Source: Desertivirga arenae (lineage in GTDB: Bacteria; Bacteroidota; Bacteroidia; Sphingobacteriales; Sphingobacteriaceae). From it: a stretch of 64,000 nt of DNA. Made by a program: the position numbers and the translations under genes. The first letter of the stretch is position 1. The number at the start of each line of letters is the position of its first letter. The notes beneath the pieces are model-generated. The model was not told where the DNA came from and did not search any database. It saw only the letters and a list, made by a program, of their open reading frames with translations. The stretch spans positions 62,001 to 126,000 of the forward strand of contig NZ_JAFEWE010000017.1 of the NCBI RefSeq assembly GCF_017355785.1, written 5' to 3'. Of the stretch, positions 54,524 through 63,283 are shown in pieces.

Positions 54524-56644
54524 TTATCTAACAAATGCCATTGCAACACCACCATCCACATTTAATACGTTTCCGGTCGATTTGTGCAATAATCCACCGA
54601 CGAAAGCGAAACAAGCGTTTGCGATATCGTCCGGAAGGATAATTTGATTCAGCAATGTACGTTTCGCGTAATAAGCGGGTAACTCAGCCACTGTAATTCC
54701 GTAGGCTTTAGCACGGCCTTCGGCCCAACCACCAGCCCAGATATTAGAATCACTGATAACAGCATCTGGATTAACAACGTTAACACGGATATTATCTCCA
54801 CCGAGTTCAGCAGCATTTAAGCGGCTAAGGTGCAGTTGCGCAGCTTTTGCACTACCGTAACCAGCATTGTTTGGTCCGCTTACTAAGGCATTTTTACTAA
54901 CGATATTGATAACATCGCCACCGATTGCTTGCTTACGCATCACTTCAACTGCAGCCTGGGTAATGAAGAATTGACCTTTAACCAATACATCATATAATAA
55001 ATCCCAGTCCTTCTCTGTATGATCCTGAATGGTTTTAGAAATAGAAAGACCCGCATTGTTGATAACGATATCTACACCACCAAATGCCAAAGCAGCTACT
55101 TCCATTGCTTCTTGGATCTGACCACCATTGGTAACGTCAAGAACAGCAGTTGCGTATGAATCTTTTCCGTATTTAGCTTTAAACTCATCTCCTGCACCTT
55201 GTAAGCGTTCGGCATTCATATCGTTTAATACAACAACAGCTCCTTCTTCAACAAACCTCTTAGCGATAGCTTTACCAATACCACCCGCACTACCGGTAAT
55301 CAATGCGATTTTACCAGAAAGGGCTTTAGGCTTTGGCATCCGCTGTAGCTTTGCCTCTTCCAACAACCAATATTCGATGTTGAATGCTTCCTGACGAGGT
55401 AATGAAGTGTATTCAGAAATGGCTTCTGCACCTTTCATCACATTAATTGCGTTTGTATAGAATTCAGCAGCTACACGTGCAGTTTGCTTGTCTTTAGAGA
55501 AAGCAAACATTCCCACACCCGGGTAAAGAATAATAACTGGGTTAGCATCGCGGATAGCAGGGCTGTTAGCATGCTTGCAAGTATTATAGTACTCTGTGTA
55601 CATTGCTCGATATGCTTCGAAAGCAGGAGCTAATTTTTCCTTCAAAGAAGCTACGTCAGTCAAATCAGCTTCTGGAGCAAGATCTAAAACAAGAGGGCTG
55701 ATCTTTGTACGTAAGAAGTGGTCAGGACAGCTTGTTCCAAGAGGAGCTAATCTGTCAAGATCATTAGAGTTGATAAATTCAAGAACGCGGGGGTCATCAG
55801 TGAAATGACCGATCATATGGCGCTCACTTGAACAGAAACCTCTCAAGATCGGAGCAATCGCGGCCGCTTGTTTTTTACGTTGATCCTGTGGAAGTGATTG
55901 TATTTTTTGACCACCAAAAACTGGCGCTTTCTTACCGTAGTTTTCCTCAATGTATTCAGCACACTTTTCAATTACCTCCAAAGTATTGATATAGCTTTCG
56001 TAGGCAGTGTCACCCCAGGTAAACAAACCATGAGAACCTAACATAATACCACGGATGCCAGGATTTTCATCGAGACACTGACGCAACTGTAGACCGAGAT
56101 CAAAACCCGGTTTTTGCCACTCAACCCATCCGATAGTTCCACCGAATAATTCTTCTGTGATCTTTTTACCGTCTTTTGCAGCAGCAATTGCTATAGCTGC
56201 ATCAGGATGTAAGTGGTCGATATGTTTAAATGGAAGGAATCCATGTAATGGAGTATCAATAGACGGAGCTTTAGAGCTTAGATCGTAGATACAGTGGTTG
56301 AAAAGCTCTACCATCTCATCTTCGTGCTCAATACCACGATACACATTTTTCAAGCTGCGTAGACGATCAACATATAGAGCAGCTAATCCGCTTCTGGTTA
56401 GGGTACCGATATCACCACCAGAGCCTTTGATCCACATTACTTCAGTTTCTTCACCAGTTAAAGGATCCTTAGCGATCGCTTTACATGAGGTATTTCCACC
56501 ACCATAGTTTGTTAACCTTAAATCTGCTCCTAATAAGTTAGAGCGATAGATTAATAAAGCTACTTCATCACCTGCTAATTCTGCGGCCTTAGCTTCGTCC
56601 CATAGGTAGCTAACGTGCTTAAAACGTGTTGTTTGGACAGACAT
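54524..56644 (-). CDS. rhaEW: Bifunctional L-rhamnulose-1-phosphate aldolase / L-lactaldehyde dehydrogenase
   Basis: A 706-residue fusion. Residues about 20-410 are a class II aldolase domain (NYGGGNTSCKAI and GSHGLFTWGDTAYE; His residues of the zinc site) that splits rhamnulose 1-phosphate into DHAP and L-lactaldehyde. Residues about 430-706 are a short-chain dehydrogenase (ALITGSAGGIGKAIAKRF, NNAGLS, YGSAKAAQLHLSR with the YxxxK pair) that oxidises lactaldehyde to lactate with NAD+. The frame is open 57 codons upstream, but the ATG at 56644 (MSVQTTRFKHVSYLW) fits the family and avoids overlap with rhaT. Confidence 0.93.
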   Translation of the reverse strand: MSVQTTRFKHVSYLWDEAKAAELAGDEVALLIYRSNLLGADLRLTNYGGGNTSCKAIAKDPLTGEETEVMWIKGSGGDIGTLTRSGLAALYVDRLRSLKNVYRGIEHEDEMVELFNHCIYDLSSKAPSIDTPLHGFLPFKHIDHLHPDAAIAIAAAKDGKKITEELFGGTIGWVEWQKPGFDLGLQLRQCLDENPGIRGIMLGSHGLFTWGDTAYESYINTLEVIEKCAEYIEENYGKKAPVFGGQKIQSLPQDQRKKQAAAIAPILRGFCSSERHMIGHFTDDPRVLEFINSNDLDRLAPLGTSCPDHFLRTKISPLVLDLAPEADLTDVASLKEKLAPAFEAYRAMYTEYYNTCKHANSPAIRDANPVIILYPGVGMFAFSKDKQTARVAAEFYTNAINVMKGAEAISEYTSLPRQEAFNIEYWLLEEAKLQRMPKPKALSGKIALITGSAGGIGKAIAKRFVEEGAVVVLNDMNAERLQGAGDEFKAKYGKDSYATAVLDVTNGGQIQEAMEVAALAFGGVDIVINNAGLSISKTIQDHTEKDWDLLYDVLVKGQFFITQAAVEVMRKQAIGGDVINIVSKNALVSGPNNAGYGSAKAAQLHLSRLNAAELGGDNIRVNVVNPDAVISDSNIWAGGWAEGRAKAYGITVAELPAYYAKRTLLNQIILPDDIANACFAFVGGLLHKSTGNVLNVDGGVAMAFVR

Positions 56645-56712
56645 GTTATTATTACTATTTATTAATTTATTTTTGAAGAATGACGTACCCCACGCCATTC
56701 CGGTACTGTGCA

Positions 56713-57789
56713 TTATTTCAGTGAATTCCCGTATCCCACTATTAAGATCGATAGAAGAATGACAAGGATTCCGGTAATGATTGTTGAATACGTTTTCTTG
56801 GAAACGCCTTTCCATTCTTTAAGAACCAAACCCCAGGTATTTGCAATCAAAATAATAAAGGCCATGTGAAGGATCCATGAACTTGGTCCATTCCCTAAGC
56901 GACTTTCTCCCATGCCGTAGAAAAAGAACTGGAGGAACCAGGTAGTACCTGCAATGGCTGAAAATATATAATTTGCTACAAGTGGAGTTTTACTATTGCC
57001 ATAATCTCCAAATGTTTTGTTCCGGGCATTGAGGAACATACACCAGATGAAATTTGTAGTTAACCCCCCCCAAAGAATGACGACGTAGGTAACGTTATTC
57101 ATATAAAGGAAGTTGTCTGGACCTGGATGGGCAGACTTCCATTGTTGGTTAGCCAGATCCGCCATTGAGTGTCCTGCTTCAATTCCAAAGTTGAAACAAG
57201 CGCTTAATACTCCGGAAATAATTGAAACCAGAAGTCCCAGACCTAACTTAAACTCCGCATTACCTTCCCCCATTTCAGAAGCTGGTAAGTCCTTATCTTT
57301 CATTGCACCGGCCTTACCGCTTATAACTATACCGATAACACAAACTAAAATACCAAGGAGCACAACTTGTCCCCAGGTATTACTGATCAAATCTGTAAAC
57401 GTATCTTTACCTTCAGTAGGATTTAAATCATAATAAATGGAAGGAATAAGGGCTCCAAAAACAGAGCAGAGACCTAAAATGATCGAACTACCTAAAGAAA
57501 CTCCTAGATACCTCACTCCTAACCCGTAAGTTAAGCCTCCAATACCCCAAAGAACTCCAAAGAGATAGGTTAAACCAAGAATACCACTATCGGTTCCTTT
57601 AATAATTTCAAAGAAATTAGGAATAGTAAGATATGCGGCTAATGGAGGCACAATTAACCAGGAAAAAATCCCTCCAACGATCCAATAACTTTCCCAAGCC
57701 CATCCTTTTACCTTTTTGTATGGGATATAGAAACTCCCTGAGGCGAACCCGCCTATGAAGTGAAAAATAACACCAAAAATTGCTTGCAT
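56713..57789 (-). CDS. rhaT: L-rhamnose/H+ symporter
   Basis: A 358-residue inner-membrane carrier with ten hydrophobic segments. The start FHFIGGFASGSFYIPYKKVKG, the block SYWIVGGIFSWLIVPPL and WGIGGLTYGLGVRYLGVSLG align with E. coli RhaT. It brings L-rhamnose into the cytoplasm with protons. It is the first gene of the rhamnose cluster, 68 bp before rhaEW, and is divergent from an outer-membrane protein gene; the gap between them holds candidate operators. Confidence 0.94.
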   Translation of the reverse strand: MQAIFGVIFHFIGGFASGSFYIPYKKVKGWAWESYWIVGGIFSWLIVPPLAAYLTIPNFFEIIKGTDSGILGLTYLFGVLWGIGGLTYGLGVRYLGVSLGSSIILGLCSVFGALIPSIYYDLNPTEGKDTFTDLISNTWGQVVLLGILVCVIGIVISGKAGAMKDKDLPASEMGEGNAEFKLGLGLLVSIISGVLSACFNFGIEAGHSMADLANQQWKSAHPGPDNFLYMNNVTYVVILWGGLTTNFIWCMFLNARNKTFGDYGNSKTPLVANYIFSAIAGTTWFLQFFFYGMGESRLGNGPSSWILHMAFIILIANTWGLVLKEWKGVSKKTYSTIITGILVILLSILIVGYGNSLK

Positions 57790-57852
57790 TTCGTTTGTAT
57801 GGTTCTAATTGTTGTTTATGTTGGTAAAATTACAGAAGCAATTATATTCTTC

Positions 57853-57909
57853 TGTCATGCACTGTCATGAGAAAAGGGCATTTCTAAGGGGTAAATTCAA
57901 GTTTTACCC
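57853..57909. promoter_or_regulatory. Candidate operators upstream of rhaT
   Basis: TGTCATG occurs twice at 57853-57859 and 57863-57869, one helical turn (10 bp) apart. Just beside it GGGTAAA (57889-57895) and TTTACCC (57903-57909) form a 7-7-7 inverted repeat. They lie 64-120 bases before the rhaT start and before the divergent gene. Binding of a rhamnose regulator is inferred only. Confidence 0.4.
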
Positions 57910-57960
57910 TGTAAAGAAATACATTCTTAGAAATTAATTAGCAGTTGAATCATTTTCTGT

Positions 57961-57968
57961 TAATTTTG
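57961..57968 (+). promoter_or_regulatory. -7 promoter element of the outer-membrane protein gene
   Basis: TAATTTTG is an exact TAnnTTTG match, 17 bases before the ATG. The nearest TTG upstream (57945-57947) is too close to be a standard -33 box. Confidence 0.45.
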
Positions 57969-57985
57969 CCGCAATTTAAACTTGT

Positions 57986-58801
57986 ATGATGAAAAGAACC
58001 TTAATCACGATGGCAGTATGCCTAAGTGCCTTTTTTGCAAACGGACAAGAGTCCGAATCTGAACAAACAACAGTTAAACAAAGAAAAACAAAAACGTACA
58101 ACGAAGACCAGTTAAAAGCTGAAAAAGGATCTATCTCCACGGAACTTAACTTTAATCCATTCAAAGGAGATCTTAAATTTAACAACTCGCTTAATCAAAT
58201 TAAATTTAGGTTCTTCACAAAACCAAACTTTGCCATTAGAGCTGGGTTTAATGTAAGTTCGGTCGACTCAACCTTCTCCAATAAAAACTATTATGGAACT
58301 AACACAAATAGCAATTATGAAAGCAAGCGTGAGAGTTTTACTATAGGAGCGAATATTGGAATAGAAAAGCATTTAAAGGGTACGAGAAGATTATCTCCCT
58401 TTGTAGGAGTAGACGTATCTGTTACAGATAGGTCGGCTAACCAAAAAATTACCAGTGGGCAAGTCATTACTGAGTACAAGAACAGCTGGGCTAATGCAGT
58501 GCCCTATAATTATTACAACGGTTCTACAACTCAAGTACTTTACTCTTTAAATCCAAGTGACTATGGGTACACAAGAGTGGGATTAAATTTAATAACCGGT
58601 TTCGACTTCTATATGGCAAAACATTTCTTCCTGGGCTACGAATTCAATTTTGGAATTAACTCTACCAAATATAAGGACGCTGAAATCACACAAACGGGAA
58701 ACACAAGCACAACACCTGTTAATGATCCTGTACTTAAGAATAAAAGTTTATCTTTTGGGCCTAGTTTAATGAATGGAATCCGTATAGGTTATATTTTCTA
58801 A
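57986..58801 (+). CDS. Outer-membrane beta-barrel protein
   Basis: A 271-residue protein with a signal peptide (to about residue 21, FFANGQ). The mature part alternates hydrophobic and polar residues in about eight to ten strands, with Tyr/Phe girdles (FTIGANIGIEKHLKG, LNLITGFDFYMAKHFFLGYE) and a final strand ending in GIRIGYIF, the aromatic C-terminus used for outer-membrane insertion. A charged linker follows the signal. It probably forms a small barrel; the function is unknown. It lies 17 bp before a TIG-domain lipoprotein gene and is likely co-transcribed with it. Confidence 0.75.
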   Translation: MMKRTLITMAVCLSAFFANGQESESEQTTVKQRKTKTYNEDQLKAEKGSISTELNFNPFKGDLKFNNSLNQIKFRFFTKPNFAIRAGFNVSSVDSTFSNKNYYGTNTNSNYESKRESFTIGANIGIEKHLKGTRRLSPFVGVDVSVTDRSANQKITSGQVITEYKNSWANAVPYNYYNGSTTQVLYSLNPSDYGYTRVGLNLITGFDFYMAKHFFLGYEFNFGINSTKYKDAEITQTGNTSTTPVNDPVLKNKSLSFGPSLMNGIRIGYIF

Positions 58802-58818
58802 TCCAATCTCAAATCACA

Positions 58819-60525
58819 ATGAAAACTATATTATCTAAGGGTATCTTCACCCTTATCTGTCTAATATTTTCTTTATTAATTCTTGAAGGGTGTAAAAAAG
58901 ATGAATCCTCCCACCCTGAAGTAAGAACAATTACGGTACAACCTGTTTCTCCTGCAAGGGTGAAAGCTACGGGAGAAATCGTCCACAAAGGCTCCTTCAA
59001 AATACTCGATCACGGCTTTATGTACGGTTCCAGCTCAGCGGTAACCGCTGGAGCAGGAACAAAAGTTTCTCTTGGGGCAGATGTAAATGAAGAAACTATT
59101 ACGTCTGAATTTACAGTAACCGGTTACTCAAGTTACGATCGTACAGTGTTCGTTAGAGCTTATCTAACCGATGAAAATGGCACAGCCTACGGTTCCGTTG
59201 TATCTGTCCAGCTTCCAAACACTGCCATTTCATCCATTAGCCCATCTTCTGGAAAAACAGGAGATCAAATCACGCTATCCGGCAGCTTTTATTCCTTAAC
59301 TAAAGATGAAGTACAGGTTACATTCGCTAATGTTTCAGCAGAAATCCTCAGTATAACTTCTTCAAAAATTGTGGTTGAAGTTCCTTCAGGAATAAACAGC
59401 TCATCTTATAGCTCCAATCAAATTCCTGTAAGTATAAATGTTGGGGGAGGAATTACACAACTTAGCAATAGTTTCAAATTGATTCCAACTTTTACTAATT
59501 TCTCTCCAAAGTCGGGCTATCTTAATACTACGATTAGTATCTCGGCAACAAACCTACCAAGTTACTATTCTTATAGTTCCATAAGGGTATACTTCGGCTC
59601 AGTTATTTCTACTAACATTAATAGCTTAAACTCTGGGTCGCTCATGGTTACAGTTCCGTCCAATGTTACAGAAGAGAAGTTCCAGATAGCAGTAGAAGTT
59701 GATGGAGTAAAAACTGTCATCCCAGGCGAATTTACACTTATATCCCCTACAGTTTCCTCAATTTCACCTTCAACTGGTTTACCGGGTAGTTCCTTTTCAA
59801 TTTTTGGAAATAATTTTTACAGCTCAGGCTCTTATTATCCCGGAGGCATTTCAGTTACTATTGGAGATGTACCGGCAAGTAATATAAATGTTATTTCAAC
59901 AGGACAAATTAATGTCACCATCCCAAACGATTTCCCTGTTGGGGATCACAAAGTAGTTTTAAAATATGGGCCATTTAATGTAGAAGCACCACAGAAGCTT
60001 AAAGTGAAACCGGTAACAATAAGTGGATTCTCACCGTTGTCAGGAGCTCCTGGTAGAGAGGTGACAATACAAGGAGATTTTGTACCTAATTACAATTATA
60101 CTGTATATTTCGGATCAATTACGACATCTGCGTATAGTTCAAGTACAACAGCGCTTAAGGTAACAGTACCAGCTGGTGTAAACACAGGTGACGTTAAAAT
60201 ATCTGTTAGAGCAGGGAATACAACAGTGACTGCAACAGACAACTTTACGGTGTTAGCGCCTTCTATCACCTCATTTTCGCCAACCTCCGGAGTGGCTGGA
60301 ACAACAGTAACAATTAATGGTACCGGGTTTACTCCTGGGACATATTACTATAACAATAGCGTTAAATTTGGAAGTGTAGCAGCGGGACAAATTCTGAAGG
60401 CTACTGATTCAAGTATAGAAGTTTCTGTTCCATCCGGTCTTTCACCTGGCGCTATGAAGATAAGCGTCACTAATAGCTATGGTCAAACCGCTGTCAGCCA
60501 AAACAATTTCACTTTTACTAATTAG
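58819..60525 (+). CDS. Lipoprotein with five IPT/TIG domains
   Basis: A 568-residue surface lipoprotein with lipobox LEGC (Cys 25). An FN3-like N-terminal region (about 35-132) is followed by five IPT/TIG Ig-like repeats, each opening with a SxxSPxSG signature: ISSISPSSGKTGDQ at 137, then FTNFSPKSGYLN, VSSISPSTGLPGS, ISGFSPLSGAPGR and ITSFSPTSGVAGT. Such arrays bind glycans or act as stalks in Bacteroidota. No catalytic domain is present. It should work at the cell surface together with the barrel protein encoded just before it. Confidence 0.88.
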   Translation: MKTILSKGIFTLICLIFSLLILEGCKKDESSHPEVRTITVQPVSPARVKATGEIVHKGSFKILDHGFMYGSSSAVTAGAGTKVSLGADVNEETITSEFTVTGYSSYDRTVFVRAYLTDENGTAYGSVVSVQLPNTAISSISPSSGKTGDQITLSGSFYSLTKDEVQVTFANVSAEILSITSSKIVVEVPSGINSSSYSSNQIPVSINVGGGITQLSNSFKLIPTFTNFSPKSGYLNTTISISATNLPSYYSYSSIRVYFGSVISTNINSLNSGSLMVTVPSNVTEEKFQIAVEVDGVKTVIPGEFTLISPTVSSISPSTGLPGSSFSIFGNNFYSSGSYYPGGISVTIGDVPASNINVISTGQINVTIPNDFPVGDHKVVLKYGPFNVEAPQKLKVKPVTISGFSPLSGAPGREVTIQGDFVPNYNYTVYFGSITTSAYSSSTTALKVTVPAGVNTGDVKISVRAGNTTVTATDNFTVLAPSITSFSPTSGVAGTTVTINGTGFTPGTYYYNNSVKFGSVAAGQILKATDSSIEVSVPSGLSPGAMKISVTNSYGQTAVSQNNFTFTN

Positions 60526-60536
60526 CAATTTAACTA

Positions 60537-60575
60537 GGAATGTCTTAAAAGTTGTTCTCTTTGAGGCATTCCTAA
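60537..60575 (+). terminator. Possible weak terminator after the TIG lipoprotein gene
   Basis: AGGAATGTCT pairs with AGGCATTCCT (10 bp, one G-T) across a loop of about 18 bases, followed by an AT-rich stretch with only a short T tract. Confidence 0.4.
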
Positions 60576-60685
60576 TTAAAACTTTTGGTTTCAACAAATT
60601 AAACCCCAATTGCTTTATCTCGCGTATATTAGAGATCGCTTCGAACTGAAGCAGAAAACAAATAAACTGTTCAGCGTACCAACGC

Positions 60686-62662
60686 TTAGTTTTTCTTCCA
60701 GGTATTATTCTCCGAGTTGAAGTCGGGAAGCGCTTTCTCAGGATCCACCACTACCTTTTCAATTTCTTCTGTAGAAGGATACTGGAATGTCCAGCTATTA
60801 TTTCTTGCCCATATTTCTACCGGAAAGTTTACCCTTGATGTTTTCCCTCCTTTTGTTGTAATATCCATAGTTAGAGGCATCGGTAACTTTTCCAAATTTG
60901 CAATAGTAATTAACGCTCCGTTCTTGGGATTCGATTTCACATAATTAACACTAAGTACAGCCTGATCAAGGCGCCAGTTACTCATAAACCATCCCCTCCA
61001 AAACCAGTCCAGTTTCTCGCCAGCAACATTTTCTATGGTCCTGAAGAAATCATCCGGGACGGGGTGTTTGAAAGCCCAACGTTCGATGTATGTTTTGAAA
61101 GCACGGTCAAATCTCTCAGGACCTAAAATCTCATCTCTTAATAAAGACAGGCCAGCTCCAGGCTTATAGTACGCAAGCATACCAATATTTGCTTCCTTCA
61201 TATTATCCGGACTTACAAAAACTGGTTCCAGCTGCGACGACATTAAACTGGCAGCCCACTGGTGCATGTCTTTCTTTTGGGCCTTATACTCACCGTTGTT
61301 AAAGTTATCCGTAGTTAATGTATTAATAAAAGTATTAAAGCCTTCATCCATCCATGCAGACATCCGCTCATTACTTCCAACGATCATTGGAAACCAGGTA
61401 TGGCCGAACTCGTGGTCAGTTACATCCCACAAGCTTTCTGCTTTATCTTTAAAACCACAGAAAACAATACCGGGATACTCCATCCCACTCACATTACTTG
61501 CCACGTTAACTGCCGCCGGGTAAGGGTACTCATACCATTTTTTTGAGTTAAACTCAATAGATGACTTTGTATATTCGGTTGCTCTCCCCCAGGCTTTACC
61601 GCCGTTACTTTCTTCCGGATAGGCTGAAATTGCTAAAGCTGTTCTTCCAGAAGGCAAATTTATTTTTGCCGCATCAAGAATAAAAGCGGGAGATGAGGCC
61701 CAGGCGAAGTCCCGGGAATTTTGAATTTTATAATGCCAGGTAAGCTCAGCTTTTCCTTGTGGACGGTCTGCACCGCTCTTTGCCTCCTTTGAAGAGCGAA
61801 TTGATACGGTCTGATCGCTCTTCTCTGCCGCTTCCCATAGCTTTTGTTTCTCCTGGGAGTAAACCTCCTTAGGATTCTGCAACTCTCCGGAACTAACTAC
61901 AACATGACTTGAAGGAGCTGTGATCTTCACATCAAAGTTCCCATATTCAAGATAAAATTCACTTGGACCAGTGTAAGGTATAACGTTCCAACCGTTCATA
62001 TCGTCATAGACATACATTCTTGGATACCACTGAGCCATGGCAAAGACCTTCCCATTTTTCGTCTCGAGGATGCCCATCCGGTCTGAACCGTAAACAGGAG
62101 AGACGAAGGAGTAGTCTATTCGAAATTTAACTTGTCCTCCTTTTGCCTTTACTTCTTCCGGAAGAAAAACCTGCATCTTAGTATCATTGATAGCATAACG
62201 GAGATCTGTTTCGCTTGCTCCTTTTACCAGTTTAACAGATTTAATATTGAAACCTGCATCAAAAACTTGTCCACGACCACCATTGCGACTTCCGCTCAGG
62301 GGCACAATCGAGGAACCTCTTGATCCTTTCGTAAATAAGTTTTGGTCCAGTTGTAACCAGAGAAATTCTAAATTATCAGGACTGTTATTGGTATATGTAA
62401 TATACTCTTGTCCAGACAGCTCGTTCTTCGCCTCATCCAGCCTCACGGCTATCTGGTAGTCAGCCCTGTTCTGCCAGTAAAGAGGCCCTGGCTTACCACT
62501 TGCCAGCCGGTACTCCGACCCACCATTTTTGTAAAAATTCGGCTTAAAAGCTTCTATATAGCTATAGTTACTCGTTACCTGGTTTTTTCCAGAACTTTGT
62601 TGAGCATAAGCTCCAATTTGGAATAGGAAGTAATATAAAATTAAACAAATGAATCTGTACAT
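60686..62662 (-). CDS. M1 family metallopeptidase (aminopeptidase N-like), exported
   Basis: A 658-residue zinc peptidase with a signal peptide ([21 protein letters not shown], cut near AYAQ). The zinc site is complete: HEFGHTWFP followed 18 residues later by the Glu of DEGFNTF. The substrate motif reads GMEYPG, a variant of GAMEN seen in a branch of M1 enzymes. It probably trims peptides in the periplasm or outside the cell. The frame is open 36 codons further, but the ATG at 62662 gives the signal peptide and avoids overlap with the upstream gene. Confidence 0.9.
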   Translation of the reverse strand: MYRFICLILYYFLFQIGAYAQQSSGKNQVTSNYSYIEAFKPNFYKNGGSEYRLASGKPGPLYWQNRADYQIAVRLDEAKNELSGQEYITYTNNSPDNLEFLWLQLDQNLFTKGSRGSSIVPLSGSRNGGRGQVFDAGFNIKSVKLVKGASETDLRYAINDTKMQVFLPEEVKAKGGQVKFRIDYSFVSPVYGSDRMGILETKNGKVFAMAQWYPRMYVYDDMNGWNVIPYTGPSEFYLEYGNFDVKITAPSSHVVVSSGELQNPKEVYSQEKQKLWEAAEKSDQTVSIRSSKEAKSGADRPQGKAELTWHYKIQNSRDFAWASSPAFILDAAKINLPSGRTALAISAYPEESNGGKAWGRATEYTKSSIEFNSKKWYEYPYPAAVNVASNVSGMEYPGIVFCGFKDKAESLWDVTDHEFGHTWFPMIVGSNERMSAWMDEGFNTFINTLTTDNFNNGEYKAQKKDMHQWAASLMSSQLEPVFVSPDNMKEANIGMLAYYKPGAGLSLLRDEILGPERFDRAFKTYIERWAFKHPVPDDFFRTIENVAGEKLDWFWRGWFMSNWRLDQAVLSVNYVKSNPKNGALITIANLEKLPMPLTMDITTKGGKTSRVNFPVEIWARNNSWTFQYPSTEEIEKVVVDPEKALPDFNSENNTWKKN

Positions 62663-62711
62663 AGAGAACGCTGTGTTTACACGTGTTATAAAAATTACCG
62701 AAGGATTTTGT

Positions 62712-63056
62712 TTACTTAAGTAACGCTTCAATTGCTTCAGGATCGAATCCCAAAGAAATTTTACCTTCATTTTCTACTACAGGTCGCTTAATAACACTAG
62801 TCTTTTCCTGCATCAACTGAAATGCAGGTTCCTGCCCGATTACAGCATGTTGCTGCTCTGGATCCAATTTTTTCCAGGTAGTCCCCCTTTTATTTAACAG
62901 CGCTTCGTAGCCAACCTGCGCTGACCAGTCACTTAATTTATCTTTGCTGATACCTGATTTTTTAAAATCATGGAACTCATAATGAATCCCTTTATCGTCT
63001 AACCACTTCAACGTTTTTTTGACCGTGTCGCAATTTTTAATCCCGTAAATTGTCAT
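62712..63056 (-). CDS. ArsC/Spx/YffB-fold protein
   Basis: A 114-residue thioredoxin-fold protein of the ArsC family in its Spx/MgsR/YffB branch. The N-terminus [16 protein letters not shown] has one Cys (CDT, not CxxC), KRGTTWKKL near residue 60 and SVIKRPVVE near 88 fit YffB. It is unlikely to be an arsenate reductase because no other ars gene is present; a small-thiol-dependent reductase or adaptor role is possible. It is 49 bp upstream of the M1 peptidase gene on the same strand. Confidence 0.82.
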   Translation of the reverse strand: MTIYGIKNCDTVKKTLKWLDDKGIHYEFHDFKKSGISKDKLSDWSAQVGYEALLNKRGTTWKKLDPEQQHAVIGQEPAFQLMQEKTSVIKRPVVENEGKISLGFDPEAIEALLK

Positions 63057-63283
63057 TGAAATAAGAATAATGTTTAAATTCTGGCTGGTGGTGCAAGTTA
63101 CTTAATTAAAAAATTTTGTGGCAAACGGAGTGATAAAAAAAGCATCTATACAAGAAAGAGCTATTGCATGACGTAAAAATTTCCGTGCGCATAACTCAAA
63201 ATGGAGGATTACAATTAGACTTTCAAGAAAAAGCCGTTAATTTACAATCTCAACTTACGAAAATACTATTTGGATAAACATTT

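Noticed and set aside
58819-60525. Possible CRISPR or DNA tandem repeat array
   Set aside because: The periodicity is at protein level (TIG domains); the DNA of the repeats is not conserved and there are no spacer-like units.
62712-63056. Arsenate reductase (arsC)
   Set aside because: The fold matches, but the Spx/YffB-type motifs and the absence of any ars genes make arsenate reduction unlikely.
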